DNA of 64,000 nucleotides from Oligoflexia bacterium (GCA_023954355.1 JAMLID010000013.1:1-64000), one strand, 5' to 3'. Counted from the stretch's first letter, positions 24,817 through 35,555 are shown. Made by a program: numbers and translations. The notes: a model not told the origin generated them from the sequence alone.

Positions 24817-27800
24817 AGTGGTTGTACCTGAAGCTCTTCAACGGTTTTTTCATAAGCTTTAATCAACGCTTGTGCTTCTGAAATTGTGGTAATGCAGGGG
24901 ATTTTTGTTTCTAGAGATGATCTTCTAATTAAAAAAGAATCTTTCACTGCTTGCTCATCACTAGTCGTATTAATTACTAGTTGAAATTCCCTCATACGAA
25001 TCATGTCCACACAATTTGGTGATCCTTGCTGGTATTTCTTAACGGTAACTGTCTCAACTTCGTGTTCATTTAAAAAATTACTTGTTCCGTCTGTTGCAAA
25101 TATTTTTAATCCAATTTTTTGTAATTCTTTTGCGATGGCTAAAATATGGCGTTTATCCTCATTTCTTACCGAAATAAAGACATTCCCTTTTCGTGGTAGA
25201 ATCATTTTGTTTCCGATTAAGGCTTTGGCAAAGGCCGCACCAAAAGTAGGTGCTCTACCCATAACTTCACCAGTAGAGCGCATCTCTGGACCTAAAATTG
25301 TGTCGGTATTATCAAAACGGTTAAATGGAAAAACTGCGCCCTTTACATGATATTGATCTAAGTTTTCATCTAGTGCTTTAGGTAAGCCAAAAGAAGATAG
25401 TTTTTTTCCTAGCATGATAGAGGCCGCAATTTTTGCTAGAGGTTTCCCAATAGCTTTACTTACAAAAGGTACTGTTCTTGAAGCTCTGGGGTTAACTTCT
25501 ATTAAATAAATTTCATTATTTTGAACTGCAAACTGGGCATTCATTAAGCCTTTTACTTGAAAAGAAAGGGCCAGTTCGCTGGCTAAGCGCCTGATTTGAT
25601 CAGAGATTAATGGTGAAAGTGAGAATACTGGAATCGCGCAAGAAGAATCTCCTGAGTGGATTCCTGCTTCTTCAATATGCTCCATTAATCCACCTACAAC
25701 AGTGGTTTCTCCATCACATAATACATCTACATCTACTTCAATAGCGTCTTTTAAAAAGCGATCCATGAAAAGTGGTCGGCCTTCGGTAATTTGAATAGCA
25801 TCAGATGCAAAGGTTGCCAGTGATGTTTCATTATAGGCAATTTTCATCGCTTGGCCACCGAGTACGTAGCTAGGTCGAACTAAAATCGGATAGCCCAAGG
25901 TTTTTGCCATAGAAATCGCTTCATCTACTGTTCTTACCACTCCATTTTCTGGTTGTCTTAAGCCGAGCTTTTTTGCTAGTGCCTCGCACTTTTCTCTGTC
26001 TTCGGCCATGTCGATGGATGCCACAGAGGTTCCTAAGATTGTTAGGCCTGAAGCTTCTAATGAATGAGCAATTTTCAAAGGAGTTTGTCCGCCAAATTGT
26101 ACGATTGCGCCTTGTGGTGTTTCTACTCGTGAGATTTCTAAAACCGCTTCTGCTGTTACAGGCTCAAAATATAATCGGTCAGAAATATCAAAGTCTGTAC
26201 TAACCGTTTCTGGATTACAGTTAATCATAATTACTCGAAAGCCGTCATTTCGCAGCGACATGGCTCCATGAACGCAGCAATAATCAAACTCAATCCCTTG
26301 TCCAATACGATTGGGGCCACCGCCTAAAATCATCACGGACTTTTTTTCTTTTGGAAAAGTCACTTCAGGGTAGAGGTCTCTATTCCACGAATTTTGATAG
26401 GTGCTATATAAATAGGGAGTCTCAGCGAAAAACTCAGCGGCACAAGTATCTACAGCTCGAAAACGAGGATGTATTTGAAGTTTGGTTCTAAGTTCACGAA
26501 CTTCAGACTCAGATGTATTAAAAATTTCTGCTAGATAGCGATCAGAAAATCCATAGGCTTTTATTTTAGAAAATAGAGAACTGTCTTTTTTAAATGTTTC
26601 CGAAGCAGTTTTCCAGCCCAGTGCCTCAAGCTCTTTTTCGGCATGAATAATTTCATTGATCTGTCGTAAGAACCATGGATCAACGTGGGTAATTTTATGA
26701 ATTTCTTCTACCGATATTTTATTACGTAAGGCAGAGGCTATATAAAAAAGTCTTTGATAGTGCGGAGTTTTTAATTTTGCTTTTAGACTAGAAATCGTAT
26801 TTTCAGTTTCAGGCTCTAGATCAAAGTCTGTTTTTTTCAACCAAGTATATTTATTCTCCATAGAAGAAAGAGCTTTTAGAAGAGCTTCTTTAAACGTTGC
26901 TCCTATGGCCATTACTTCACCGATTGATTTCATCGTGGTGTTGAGATGGGGGGTAGAATTTTTAAATTTATCAAAATCAAAGCGAGGGATTTTAACAACA
27001 ACATAGTCTAATGTAGGCTCAAAGCTTGCTGGTGTTGTTTTCGTAATATCATTTTTTAATTCATCCAGCGTATACCCTACAGACAATCTAGCGGCCACTT
27101 TCGCTATAGGAAAACCAGTAGCTTTCGAAGCAAGAGCAGATGATCTTGATACTCTTGGGTTCATTTCTATTACAATTACTCTTCCTGTTTCTGGATGTAT
27201 GGCAAATTGAATATTTGATCCACCAGTATCGACTCCAATTTCTCGAATGATACGAATCGATTGGTCTCTTAGCACTTGGTATTCTTGATCGGTTAGGGTT
27301 TGGGCTGGGGCAACAGTAATAGAATCACCTGTATGAATACCCATGGGGTCTAAATTCTCAATAGAACAAACAATGATTACATTGTCTTTACAGTCGCGAA
27401 CAACCTCTAGTTCATATTCTTTCCATCCGATTAAACTTTCTTCTACAAGAACTTCATTTACGGGCGATAGTTCTAAACCTTTTTTGAGATATTGAAGAAA
27501 CTCCTCACGGTTATTGGCTGTACCACCACCTTCACCACCCAGCGTGAATGATGGACGCAATATTACTGGGAAAGGAATTTCACGAACGGTATCTAAGCCT
27601 TCTTCGATCGATTTAACTGTTCTGCTTTTTGGTATATCGAGCCCAGCCTTGATCATTGTTTGTCGAAACAACTCTCGGTCTTCAGCTTTTTTAATAGAAT
27701 CTATGTTTGCCCCTATTAGTTCGATACCATATTTCTCTAAAATTCCTTTTTCTGCTAGTGATACGGCTAGATTGAGCGCTGTTTGCCCACCCATGGTTGG

Positions 27801-28061
27801 AAGAATGGCATCAGGACGTTCTTTTGCGATAATCTTCTCTAAAAACTCTGGTGTCAGTGGTTCAACATACACAGCATCTGCCGTTTCGGGGTCGGTCATA
27901 ATGGTTGCAGGATTCGAATTTACTAAAATTGTCCGATAGCCTTCTTGTTTTAGAGCATGTAGAGCTTGATTACCTGAGTAATCGAATTCACAAGCTTGGC
28001 CAATAACAATCGGGCCACTGCCCACAACTAAAATAGAATGTATGTCAGTTCTCTTTGGCAT
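24813..28061 (-). CDS. carB: Carbamoyl-phosphate synthase large subunit
   Basis: CarB (1082 aa, normal length) makes carbamoyl phosphate for pyrimidine and arginine synthesis using ammonia from CarA. The duplicated ATP-grasp halves are visible: the first with [17 protein letters not shown] and LGGEGGGTA, the second with [16 protein letters not shown] and [13 protein letters not shown]. The C-terminal allosteric MGS-like domain is present (ATDGTSNFL). The start overlaps the end of the preceding unknown gene by 17 nt, and the stop overlaps the zinc-ribbon gene by 4 nt. carA is not in the window. Confidence 0.97.
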   Translation of the reverse strand: MPKRTDIHSILVVGSGPIVIGQACEFDYSGNQALHALKQEGYRTILVNSNPATIMTDPETADAVYVEPLTPEFLEKIIAKERPDAILPTMGGQTALNLAVSLAEKGILEKYGIELIGANIDSIKKAEDRELFRQTMIKAGLDIPKSRTVKSIEEGLDTVREIPFPVILRPSFTLGGEGGGTANNREEFLQYLKKGLELSPVNEVLVEESLIGWKEYELEVVRDCKDNVIIVCSIENLDPMGIHTGDSITVAPAQTLTDQEYQVLRDQSIRIIREIGVDTGGSNIQFAIHPETGRVIVIEMNPRVSRSSALASKATGFPIAKVAARLSVGYTLDELKNDITKTTPASFEPTLDYVVVKIPRFDFDKFKNSTPHLNTTMKSIGEVMAIGATFKEALLKALSSMENKYTWLKKTDFDLEPETENTISSLKAKLKTPHYQRLFYIASALRNKISVEEIHKITHVDPWFLRQINEIIHAEKELEALGWKTASETFKKDSSLFSKIKAYGFSDRYLAEIFNTSESEVRELRTKLQIHPRFRAVDTCAAEFFAETPYLYSTYQNSWNRDLYPEVTFPKEKKSVMILGGGPNRIGQGIEFDYCCVHGAMSLRNDGFRVIMINCNPETVSTDFDISDRLYFEPVTAEAVLEISRVETPQGAIVQFGGQTPLKIAHSLEASGLTILGTSVASIDMAEDREKCEALAKKLGLRQPENGVVRTVDEAISMAKTLGYPILVRPSYVLGGQAMKIAYNETSLATFASDAIQITEGRPLFMDRFLKDAIEVDVDVLCDGETTVVGGLMEHIEEAGIHSGDSSCAIPVFSLSPLISDQIRRLASELALSFQVKGLMNAQFAVQNNEIYLIEVNPRASRTVPFVSKAIGKPLAKIAASIMLGKKLSSFGLPKALDENLDQYHVKGAVFPFNRFDNTDTILGPEMRSTGEVMGRAPTFGAAFAKALIGNKMILPRKGNVFISVRNEDKRHILAIAKELQKIGLKIFATDGTSNFLNEHEVETVTVKKYQQGSPNCVDMIRMREFQLVINTTSDEQAVKDSFLIRRSSLETKIPCITTISEAQALIKAYEKTVEELQVQPL

Positions 28062-28626
28062 CTGGAAATCCTCCTAAGTTTGATTCTGAGGCATCATGGG
28101 GCAATATTTTTGTTTTGCTAACACGATTAAACTCTTCAACGGATAAGAATAATTCTTTTTTTGCTCTACTAGTAGCTTTCCAGCTAGAAACTGCTGAGGC
28201 AAGAAAAAGCCCAGCTGTCGCATAGTTTGGAACATCATAGTCTCTTCGATTGTTTTCACTCTTTTGTCGAGATTGTAAAATTCTAGAAACAAGAAACCCA
28301 CTGATAAAAATACTTGCCATAAATGTATGGAACTTTGCTTCTTTGAGTTTGTAGTCTACTTGCTTAAGGTGCTTATTCGATTCTGGAACTCTTTCCAAAA
28401 TATAACGCAAGTCAGTGTCAATGGGCCTAGAAAGCGCAGCTCTAGTAAGAGGTGCTAAGTCATAGGTTTTTCCTTTGTAAGTGACGAGCCAGTTACAATC
28501 TGAAAGAGTCTCTTCTGTAAGAGCGTATGCTTTTGTTTGAAAGAGAAAAAAAGAAAATAGACTAAGGAGGAGAATGAAATTTCTTACTACTTTCGTTAGC
28601 CTAATCACTTCGAATAGGAGTAACAT
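28045..28626 (-). CDS. Exported or membrane protein of unknown function upstream of carB
   Basis: A 193-aa protein that I do not recognise. It has an N-terminal hydrophobic segment with a probable signal peptide ([13 protein letters not shown] ending A-Y-A, about residue 35) and a second hydrophobic stretch [12 protein letters not shown] (about 102-113). A weaker third lies at [11 protein letters not shown]. The start is uncertain because neither ATG 28626 nor the downstream GTG has a good ribosome-binding site. Its last 17 nt overlap the carB start, so carB may be translated by coupling to it. Confidence 0.6.
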   Translation of the reverse strand: MLLLFEVIRLTKVVRNFILLLSLFSFFLFQTKAYALTEETLSDCNWLVTYKGKTYDLAPLTRAALSRPIDTDLRYILERVPESNKHLKQVDYKLKEAKFHTFMASIFISGFLVSRILQSRQKSENNRRDYDVPNYATAGLFLASAVSSWKATSRAKKELFLSVEEFNRVSKTKILPHDASESNLGGFPDAKEN

Positions 28627-28663
28627 AAATTAGATAAGAAATGCACTATTGTGCGGTGTGATA

Positions 28664-29959
28664 ATGACAGAATTTACAAAAGAAAATCAGGGACAGATAT
28701 GGCGCTGGGCTTTAGCAACCTACGGCATGCTTTCATTAAGCAGTATGGCAGGCATGGGAATAGGTGGAGCATTGTTCATTCTATGCACATTAGTGCTTAT
28801 GGTCGTTGATAAGTCATTAAGAGAAAGCTTTTTTCTCGCTTTACGTACTGAGAGAGCTTTTTTATACGCTAGTGGATTTATTTTTCTTTCTGCGGCTCTT
28901 TCTTTGTTTGCAGCAAAGATATGGCCCCCTGACCCACAATTGGAAGGGTTTAAAGAACTTAAGAAGTTTCACTATTTTCTTTACCCATTTTTCATAGGTT
29001 TTGCTCTTAAGAAAGGGGCAGACCAGATAGAGCGGCACCCATTTTGGTTTTTTTATGGCTTGGCTTTTATGCTTTGTGGTGTCATTGCTGGAGTACAGTT
29101 TTTTGCCAAAGATTTATTCCCTGCAGAATGGCTATCACACCGTTTTTTTCGTAGCTCGGGAAACACTGGTCGCTATCATGGGCAAGGCTTAATGTTTTTT
29201 CATCTAAGTTTTGCCTCTGCCATGACCTTTGGTGTTGCTTTAGGGCTTTCTAGACTTCTATGGCCACTTAAGTGGGAAAAGCTTAAAAGTCGTCTCTACT
29301 GGACTGCTGTTGCTATTCTTTCTTCTCTAGGACTCTACTTTTCTTTTTCTAGAATTGGTCTTTTAGCTTTAGTTAGTGTGATTGTTTTTTTACTTTTTCT
29401 AAAAAAACCTAAAATAGGGTTAATAGGGGTGGTCTTAACTGCTTTGTTAATTTTTGGTTTATGGACAAATTCAACTTCTTTGCGAGATCGCTTTCTTGAA
29501 AGCCGAGCTGGAATGACAGAAAGAGTTTATCTATGGGCAGCTTCGTGGGAGATGTTTATAGATCGCCCCATTGTAGGTTTTGGATTCGGCAGGTCTGCCT
29601 CTTATACACCAAAGTATATTGATAAAATTTTAAATGGCGAAAAACCAAATATGACGAGCCATGCACATAATAATATTTTAGACACTTTGGCTTCAACAGG
29701 CCTAGTAGGGGTATTAGCGTATTTTTTATGGTTTGGTTTGTTGATTTCTTTTGGAATTCGAGCTTTTCTGAAAAGTGAAAATCATATGCGTTGGCTATCT
29801 GCTGCGGCTTTAGCAGGGATGCTAGGATTTCAGATCAATGGATTAACACAAGTTAATTTTTGGGACGGAAAATCTCAACATTCGCTGATGATTTGGGCTG
29901 GAATTTTAGTAGCGCTTAATTTGCGAACTAAGAAAGTTTTTCCAGAACAGAAGAAATAA
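28664..29959 (+). CDS. O-antigen ligase / Wzy-type polymerase family membrane protein
   Basis: A polytopic inner-membrane protein (about 431 aa, 10-12 predicted helices) of the O-antigen ligase/polymerase superfamily. The large periplasmic loop ends with S-H-A-H-N-N-I-L-D-T-L-A-S-T-G-L, the conserved His-x-His-Asn-Asn motif of these enzymes, and an upstream R-I-G-L-L-A helix carries the usual Arg. It joins sugar repeat units to each other or to lipid A-core; ligase versus polymerase cannot be decided from sequence. I preferred ATG 28664 over the TTG at 28649. Its 3' end overlaps the convergent glycosyltransferase gene by 32 bp. Confidence 0.85.
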   Translation: MTEFTKENQGQIWRWALATYGMLSLSSMAGMGIGGALFILCTLVLMVVDKSLRESFFLALRTERAFLYASGFIFLSAALSLFAAKIWPPDPQLEGFKELKKFHYFLYPFFIGFALKKGADQIERHPFWFFYGLAFMLCGVIAGVQFFAKDLFPAEWLSHRFFRSSGNTGRYHGQGLMFFHLSFASAMTFGVALGLSRLLWPLKWEKLKSRLYWTAVAILSSLGLYFSFSRIGLLALVSVIVFLLFLKKPKIGLIGVVLTALLIFGLWTNSTSLRDRFLESRAGMTERVYLWAASWEMFIDRPIVGFGFGRSASYTPKYIDKILNGEKPNMTSHAHNNILDTLASTGLVGVLAYFLWFGLLISFGIRAFLKSENHMRWLSAAALAGMLGFQINGLTQVNFWDGKSQHSLMIWAGILVALNLRTKKVFPEQKK

Positions 29960-30998
29960 CCGAATAGAAAGCATTGATTTGGTTTTTTGAGCTATAGGTT
30001 TCTAGCAATTTTTTCTGTTCTTCCTCTATAGGCTTTCTGATATTTTTGTAGTTTTTGAGATGCTCTTTCCAAGCACCTTTTGAGTTTGTTTCTATAAAGT
30101 ACACCCCAGACTTATCACCAATATTTTCTTTAAAAATGTCTAATTTATTCAAAGCAATCGGAGCATTTTGTAAATAGGCTTCCATGGGTGGGAGCCCAAA
30201 TCCCTCATAAAGTGAAGGGTATAAAAATTGATTAGAGTTTTTATAGAGGATATTTTTTTCTATATCGCTTAGTTTAGGAATTCGAATAATTTTCGAATGA
30301 GAGTCTCCCTGTTGATTTGTAACTAGAGGGGGCATTTCAAGTTCTTTAGTGACTTCTTTATAAAGACTTTCTAACCAAAGCATATTCTTATGGGGTTTTG
30401 GATTACCTAAGGTGAAAAAATAATTTTGAGGTGTTAGCTGATAGGTTCTTAGTACCAAAGCTTCTTTTTCTGATTCAATACTTGGTTTAGTAATGACATT
30501 CGGTATAAGAGAAATTTTTTTTGAAATATTAAAAGATGACAGCCACTCTTGGATTTCATTTTTAGAAAAATTTGAAACACCAGCAATGGCAGCAGCATTT
30601 TTTAAAGAACGTAAAACTAAAAAGCGATAGTAGAGTTTTTTATCTATACTGCCGTAGATTAAGTGATTCAAATCGTGAAGAATTTGTACATATGGCCTAG
30701 GGTAATAAAGCAAACTAGAAAAGCTAGGACTAACATAAATAGTATGTTCAATCTTTGTAAGAAATCTAGGTAATGAAATAGCTTCTAAGGGCGACAAAAA
30801 CGGAATAGAGCAAGGAATGCAGGTAAATTTTTTAAGAGCAGATGATAGAGCGAGCTCATTTGTTGTTAAAAAGATAGGTTTAAAATGTGGTGAGTTTTGG
30901 GTAAATCCCTCAGTTAATTGCTCAAGGTATGTAGCAATTCCATGATTGCTAGCACCAACCATTCTGGCATCAATCAGTACTGAGGGGCTTTGTTCCAC
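29928..30998 (-). CDS. GT4-family glycosyltransferase
   Basis: This 356-aa GT-B enzyme fits glycosyltransferase family 4. The N-terminus has V-L-I-D-A-R-M-V-G and H-G-I-A-T-Y, the classical acceptor-domain start. The C-terminal donor domain holds T-L-G-N-P-K-P-H-K-N-M (a variant of the G-x-x-x-x-x-K-N motif) and Y-P-S-L-Y-E-G-F-G-L-P-P-M-E-A, the E-x7-E nucleotide-sugar-binding motif. The start is GTG. It lies within a polysaccharide cluster but on the opposite strand to its neighbours. The donor sugar is unknown. Confidence 0.88.
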   Translation of the reverse strand: MEQSPSVLIDARMVGASNHGIATYLEQLTEGFTQNSPHFKPIFLTTNELALSSALKKFTCIPCSIPFLSPLEAISLPRFLTKIEHTIYVSPSFSSLLYYPRPYVQILHDLNHLIYGSIDKKLYYRFLVLRSLKNAAAIAGVSNFSKNEIQEWLSSFNISKKISLIPNVITKPSIESEKEALVLRTYQLTPQNYFFTLGNPKPHKNMLWLESLYKEVTKELEMPPLVTNQQGDSHSKIIRIPKLSDIEKNILYKNSNQFLYPSLYEGFGLPPMEAYLQNAPIALNKLDIFKENIGDKSGVYFIETNSKGAWKEHLKNYKNIRKPIEEEQKKLLETYSSKNQINAFYSVISSVLEKLS

Positions 30999-31088
30999 AG
31001 CTCATTAAACCTTTTTCGGCAGATGAGCGCAACTATAATGCCTTGCAGAAAGCTTTTCACTTTGCCCGTTTCGGGTTATGCAAGGGGG

Positions 31089-32039
31089 ATGGGAAAAAAA
31101 ACGATTTTAGTAACTGGGGCATCTGGGTTTGTTGGTTCGCACTTGTGTGAACGTTTTTTAGAAGAGGGCTACCGAGTATACGGTGTTGATAATCTTTTGA
31201 CAGGAAGAGAGCAAAATTTAAGTACATGCTTAAAGCATCCTGATTTTCGATTTGATAAATTAGATGTCATTAAAGAACAAAAAATAAAATCACCTTTTGG
31301 CGATAAATTTTTCTTTATTCATCATTTTGCCTGTCCAGCAAGTCCAATTGATTTTGAAGAGCTATCTTTAGAAATCTTAGAAGTAGACTCTAAGGGAACA
31401 TTAAATCTTTTAGAAATTGCCAGAGAAGATAATGCTGGATTCTTTTTAGCAAGCACATCTGAAGTGTATGGTGATCCACTAGTTCATCCACAAAAAGAAT
31501 CTTATTGGGGTAATGTGAGTTGTACAGGTTTACGTTCTTGTTACGATGAAACAAAAAGATTTTCTGAAGCTGCTGTTAAAGTTTATGAAAGAAAATATGG
31601 GATAGATTCAAGAATTGTGCGTATTTTTAATACATATGGTCCAAGAATGAGATTGAACGATGGCAGAGTTGTTCCACAACTATGTTCACAAATTTTAAAG
31701 GGTGAGCCGCTGACTGTACATGGCGATGGTACGCAAACTAGATCGTTTTGTTTTGTAAGTGATCTTGTTGATGGAATATATCGCCTAACTCATTACAAAG
31801 ATCATGATCCATTTAATATAGGTAATCCCGTAGAGTACTCGTTGAATGAATTTGCTAGAGAAGTAATGAACATTGCTGGTACGAAAAGTGAAATTCGTTA
31901 TTTAGAGGCAAGACCGGACGATCCTAGAAAACGATGCCCTGACATTACAAGAGCCAAAACACTTTTAGGCTGGGAGCCAAAGGTGAGTCTAGCTGATGGA
32001 TTAAAACGAACACTAGAATCTTTTCGCGCTGACTTATGA
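31089..32039 (+). CDS. NAD-dependent epimerase/dehydratase, UDP-glucuronate decarboxylase-like
   Basis: An extended short-chain dehydrogenase of about 316 aa. Rossmann motif T-G-A-S-G-F-V-G-S-H lies at the N-terminus, an S-T-S-E-V-Y-G motif supplies the catalytic Ser/Thr, and Y-D-E-T-K is the catalytic Y-x3-K. The R-I-F-N-T-Y-G-P-R-M and GDGTQTRSFCFV-type segments match UDP-glucuronate decarboxylase (UXS) and related UDP-sugar enzymes, which convert UDP-glucuronate to UDP-xylose. Homology places the start at M-G-K-K (31089) although GGGGG lies directly against it; an in-frame ATG at 31038 is an alternative. The stop overlaps the following glycosyltransferase start, so the two are coupled. Confidence 0.85.
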   Translation: MGKKTILVTGASGFVGSHLCERFLEEGYRVYGVDNLLTGREQNLSTCLKHPDFRFDKLDVIKEQKIKSPFGDKFFFIHHFACPASPIDFEELSLEILEVDSKGTLNLLEIAREDNAGFFLASTSEVYGDPLVHPQKESYWGNVSCTGLRSCYDETKRFSEAAVKVYERKYGIDSRIVRIFNTYGPRMRLNDGRVVPQLCSQILKGEPLTVHGDGTQTRSFCFVSDLVDGIYRLTHYKDHDPFNIGNPVEYSLNEFAREVMNIAGTKSEIRYLEARPDDPRKRCPDITRAKTLLGWEPKVSLADGLKRTLESFRADL

Positions 32040-33181
32040 TCTTGCCTGATTTGGCAACTAAGAACACAAATCTTCGTGTTGCAATTGTTCACGACTGGTT
32101 GACTGGTATGCGTGGAGGCGAGGCAATTCTTGATGCCATTTGTGAACTCTACCCAGAAGCCGATCTTTATACTCTTTTACAAACTGATTATCATATGAGT
32201 GATAAAATACTGAATGGGCGAATGGTTAAAACTTCTTTTTTACAAAAGTTTATGAAGTTACCTAGATTTCAGTCGGGTTATCGTTCGCTTCTACCCCTTT
32301 TTCCAAAAGCAATCGCCGGCTTTGATTTATCATCTTATGATCTTGTTTTATCAAATTCTACCTGCGTGGCTAAAGCGGTGAAAGTAGGGCTACATACAAA
32401 ACATCTTTCTTATATTTCATCTCCTATGCGCTATGTGTGGGATATGTATGACGAATACTTTGGGCCGGGCAAGAGTTCGGCTCTAGTTTCGTTGGCCGCT
32501 TCTATTGCGCGAAAACCGTTACAGGATTGGGATAAGAGTACGAATGAGGATGTAGATCTTTTTTTAGCGAACTCTAATTTTGTAAAAAATCGTATTTACA
32601 ATTGTTGGCAAAAAGATTCTGTTGTTGTTCATCCCTTTATGGAGCCTGAAAAGTTTATAGACAAATTTGAAAAGCCTGGGGATTATTATTTAATCCTTTC
32701 AGCGTTTGCTCCTTATAAGCGAATCGATTTAGCTGTGGATGTATTTAAGGAAAACAAAAAAAACCTTATCATTATCGGTAAAGGTCAAGATGAATACAAG
32801 CTCAGAGCAAAAGCCAAGGGATTTTCGAATATTCGGTTTCTTGGAGCCCTTTCAGATGAGGCTATTGGAGAGTTTTACCGAAAGGCGAAGGCTTTTTTGT
32901 TTCCTGGCTTAGAGGACTTCGGCATTACGCCTTTAGAGTCTCTTTACAATGGTCGGCCTGTTATAGCTTATGGTAAAGGGGGTATTTTAGATACCATGAC
33001 ATGTGATACAGCTATTTTTTTTAAAGAACAGACAGTTAGTGCATTATCAGAAGCAGTTGATAAAATGGAAGATCAATATATGCAGTATGATTCTTCAGTA
33101 TTAAGAAAACAGTCAATGCAATTTTCGCGCGATCGTTTTTTACATTCTTATATTGCGAGCTTGAATTCTCTTTTTGAGTAG
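32036..33181 (+). CDS. GT4-family glycosyltransferase
   Basis: The 381-aa GT-B fold enzyme begins V-A-I-V-H-D-W-L-T-G-M-R-G-G-E, the start typical of GT4 enzymes such as mannosyltransferases of polysaccharide synthesis. The C-terminal nucleotide-sugar site is F-P-G-L-E-D-F-G-I-T-P-L-E-S, giving an E-x7-E pair. The Y-V-W-D-M-Y region and S-P-M-R-Y are also conserved in this subgroup. Its ATG overlaps the stop of the epimerase gene (ATGA). It probably uses a GDP- or UDP-sugar supplied locally, but the donor is unknown. Confidence 0.88.
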   Translation: MILPDLATKNTNLRVAIVHDWLTGMRGGEAILDAICELYPEADLYTLLQTDYHMSDKILNGRMVKTSFLQKFMKLPRFQSGYRSLLPLFPKAIAGFDLSSYDLVLSNSTCVAKAVKVGLHTKHLSYISSPMRYVWDMYDEYFGPGKSSALVSLAASIARKPLQDWDKSTNEDVDLFLANSNFVKNRIYNCWQKDSVVVHPFMEPEKFIDKFEKPGDYYLILSAFAPYKRIDLAVDVFKENKKNLIIIGKGQDEYKLRAKAKGFSNIRFLGALSDEAIGEFYRKAKAFLFPGLEDFGITPLESLYNGRPVIAYGKGGILDTMTCDTAIFFKEQTVSALSEAVDKMEDQYMQYDSSVLRKQSMQFSRDRFLHSYIASLNSLFE

Positions 33182-33190
33182 CATTGACGT

Positions 33191-33517
33191 TTAAGCGACT
33201 AGCTTATCGATTTCATCTTCCCAATCTTCTTCTCGAAAATCAGTCGAATTAGATTCGGTTTCAAATAGAATTTCTGGAATGTTTGCACTTAAGATGCATT
33301 TATTTGATAAAATCACTACATATGGTGCAGATTCGTATTGTGTATTATTTGTGGTTTCTGAGAAAATAGGTAACAACTGGCCGTGGTAAGGCACCAGTCC
33401 AAGAACATCAGATCGTAAGTGAGGCGATCTAATCATTTTAGACGTAGGCAGTACTTCCCTTACTAGGTCTTTTGCAAGCTCAAGCGTGCTTCCATCCATG
33501 AGAGTGACACGAATCAT
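33191..33517 (-). CDS. Short CheW-like protein
   Basis: This protein of about 108 aa resembles a minimal CheW domain: L-E-L-A-K-D-L-V-R-E-V near the start, then V-L-G-L-V-P-Y-H-G-Q-L-L-P-I-F, which matches the conserved CheW core strand and turn (G-x-V-x-x-R-G-x-x-L-P-I). It is shorter than chemotaxis CheW (about 150 aa) and has an acidic C-terminus, E-E-D-W-E-D-E-I-D. It could scaffold a receptor-kinase complex or be a diverged partner. I used ATG 33517 rather than TTG 33523. It lies between polysaccharide genes and a decayed IS. Confidence 0.6.
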   Translation of the reverse strand: MIRVTLMDGSTLELAKDLVREVLPTSKMIRSPHLRSDVLGLVPYHGQLLPIFSETTNNTQYESAPYVVILSNKCILSANIPEILFETESNSTDFREEDWEDEIDKLVA

Positions 33518-33643
33518 AAACAAGGTATCGGTTCTTTTAGCAATAAACTTAATACTTTGAGTATCGCTTCGAATTGAATCATAAATAATGTTACCGAAAA
33601 GGGATTTTGAGAATTGATTGACGCAATGGTTGAATCAAAACTC

Positions 33644-34895
33644 TGTTACCCAAAGAGAACTTGCGTAACCTATTGAAATGCAAGGATGCTTTCGAATGAG
33701 TGAGTATAGTAGAAAAGAATATTTTCGAGTTTTAGCTGAACGTTACCGAAGTGAGGGTACAAAAAAGGGCCGCAGTCAGATTATAGATGAAGCGTGTAAG
33801 AATACGGGTCACATCGGAAAAGTGTAATAAAGAGCCTTTGGCGCAGTATAGTTGGCCATGACAAAATAGTTAGAGTTGGAAGGCCTAGGAAGTTTAGTGC
33901 AGGAGCTATATTTGCGCTAAAACGGCTCTATCGTGAGTCTGACTACCAATGCTCTGGGAAGCTACATTCGATGATACCCATCTTGATTGAGCAATTAAAC
34001 TTGCAAATCAAAAGAGGTATTGATAGAGCTCAAGAGTATATCGCAAGCATCTATAGATCGATATTTGAAAAATACAGAAAACTACAGTCTGTGAAGAAAA
34101 GAACGTTTACGAGAAAAGGTTCAAGAGTTTTTAGGCGAATGATTCCACTTAAGAGTCTCAGTAATATAGCGCAGCTCCCGGGTAATGGAAGCCGATACGG
34201 TTGGTCATTGCGGTGAGAAAGCGCTGCTGGAGAATTTGCCTTTAGCTTAACTATGACAGACGAGTTTACAGGTTGACTCGTAATGGAGCTATGGTGAATA
34301 AGAGTGCAATTCGGGTTCAGCCCGTTATTGAAAGACTGGTTAATGAGTTGCCCTTTGACTTAAGTTTAATAAATTTTGACAATGGAAGTGAGCCAATCAT
34401 GTGGTTCATGGGTATTTTGTAGGTTACGCTAAGAGAAAAGGGTTTCCATTTCCTATGACAAGATCAAGAAGTTATCACAAGAACGATAATCCAAGGGCTG
34501 AGCAAAAAAACTGGACTCATGTTAGACAGCTATTTGGCTATGACCGAATTGACGATATTCGGTTAGTAGATTTAATGAACGAAATCTATGAAGTGCAGAA
34601 TTTAATCCAAAACTTTCATTCCTCAGTACAAACTTAAATCTAAAGTACGAGTAGGGGCTAAAATAAAGAAAAAGTATGATAAACCAAAAAACGCCATACC
34701 AAAGGCTTTTAGAAAGTACTATTCCTGAAGAGAATAAACAAAAGCTTAGAGACCAATATGCATCTTTAAACTACTCAGACCTAAAACGAAAAAGGGAAGA
34801 ATTATTAAATGCTTTTATAAAATTACAAGAGAAGATAAAATTAGAAAAAAGGGCACTGTAAGCAAGTTCCAGCTATGCCCTTCCTTTCGGTAACA
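33644..34895. mobile_element. Decayed IS element with candidate terminal inverted repeats
   Basis: A region of about 1.25 kb bounded by TGTTACCCAAAG (33644-33655) and its near-perfect inverse CTTTCGGTAACA (34884-34895), 11 of 12 positions matching. It encloses a frame-broken integrase-type transposase. Weaker similarity continues outward on both sides. Target-site duplications were not identified. The element lies in non-essential space between the CheW-like gene and fliL. Confidence 0.55.
33696..34861 (+). pseudogene. Integrase-core (DDE) transposase, multiply frameshifted
   Basis: Pieces of one transposase are found in order in different frames. The N-terminus (M-S-E-Y-S-R-K-E-Y-F) is stopped near 33826. 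A middle part runs K-L-H-S-M-I-P-I-L. The first catalytic Asp lies in E-A-D-T-V-G-H-C-G-E near 34185. T-M-T-D-E-F-T-G is followed by a stop, the second Asp lies in I-N-F-D-N-G-S-E near 34380, and then come S-Y-H-K-N-D-N-P-R-A-E-Q-K-N-W-T and K-K-K-Y-D-K-P-K-T-P-Y-Q-R-L-L-E. At least five frame breaks or stops are present, so the gene is dead. The order of motifs matches integrase-catalytic-core transposases of the ISNCY type. Confidence 0.85.
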
Positions 34896-34937
34896 CCTAA
34901 TTATGATTTAATAGGGCTTGCGCTCTACACGGAAGCG

Positions 34938-35474
34938 CTATTGAATAATGAAGTTAGTGAATAAAAAATCTTTAAGAATCGCTTCTTTTAAGAACTTATT
35001 AATTTCTGTAGTAATTTCGTGCTTAACTCGAAACTTCACCTCAAGTGAGCTTAGCTCAGTATAGCTTCGCCGGCTAACAGCCGTTTGTACGATATCGTCT
35101 ACCTTGGCTTGATTGCTTTTAACTTGTTGAAGGCAAGATTCATTACCACAGACTAGAGCAAATTCAATGAGTGCGTAATGTAGCTTTCCACCTTTAGGTC
35201 CAGTCAGTGTAATGGTTCTTTCTTGGTACTGTTCAACTAGGTAGGCTTCTCCGACTTCAACTGCTTTTTGAACAGACTTTTTGATTTCTTCTTGAGCCGC
35301 ATGTTCTGTAATCATAGGCGGCTTATACACTAATGAAACCCAGTAAATATAACCAAAGCCACCAAGAACAATGAGAGTGTTTATTGCTAATAGTAAAAAA
35401 GAAATAAGGGGCAGGCCCATGATCATTTTAGGGCCTTTTGGCGCTTCTACAGCTTCTACTTTTTCTTCAGCCAT
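34938..35474 (-). CDS. fliL: FliL-like flagellar basal-body protein
   Basis: A 178-aa single-pass inner-membrane protein. The acidic start M-A-E-E-K-V-E is followed by one transmembrane helix (about 18-45), and the C-terminal periplasmic domain has the FliL pattern: L-H-Y-A-L-I-E-F-A-L strands, then V-S-R-R-S-Y-T-E-L-S-S and a final F-L-F-T-N-F-I-I-Q strand. FliL rings surround stators and support motor torque. No other flagellar gene adjoins it, so it is an isolated copy or a second FliL paralogue. It follows the ald gene on the same strand, separated by a terminator. Confidence 0.82.
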   Translation of the reverse strand: MAEEKVEAVEAPKGPKMIMGLPLISFLLLAINTLIVLGGFGYIYWVSLVYKPPMITEHAAQEEIKKSVQKAVEVGEAYLVEQYQERTITLTGPKGGKLHYALIEFALVCGNESCLQQVKSNQAKVDDIVQTAVSRRSYTELSSLEVKFRVKHEITTEINKFLKEAILKDFLFTNFIIQ

Positions 35475-35523
35475 AAGTAATTCTAAACAGCTTAAAGGTA
35501 GATGGCAAGAAAAGCTAAATAGG

Positions 35524-35555
35524 AAAAAGGTGAGTATTTTCTACTCACCTTTTTT
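35524..35555. terminator. Intrinsic terminator between ald and fliL
   Basis: A perfect 13-bp stem (35524-35536 with 35542-35554) around a 5-nt loop is flanked by A residues on one side and T residues on the other. Because the genes on both sides run on the minus strand, it most likely terminates ald transcripts; its A/T flanks would also let it work in the other direction. Confidence 0.85.
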
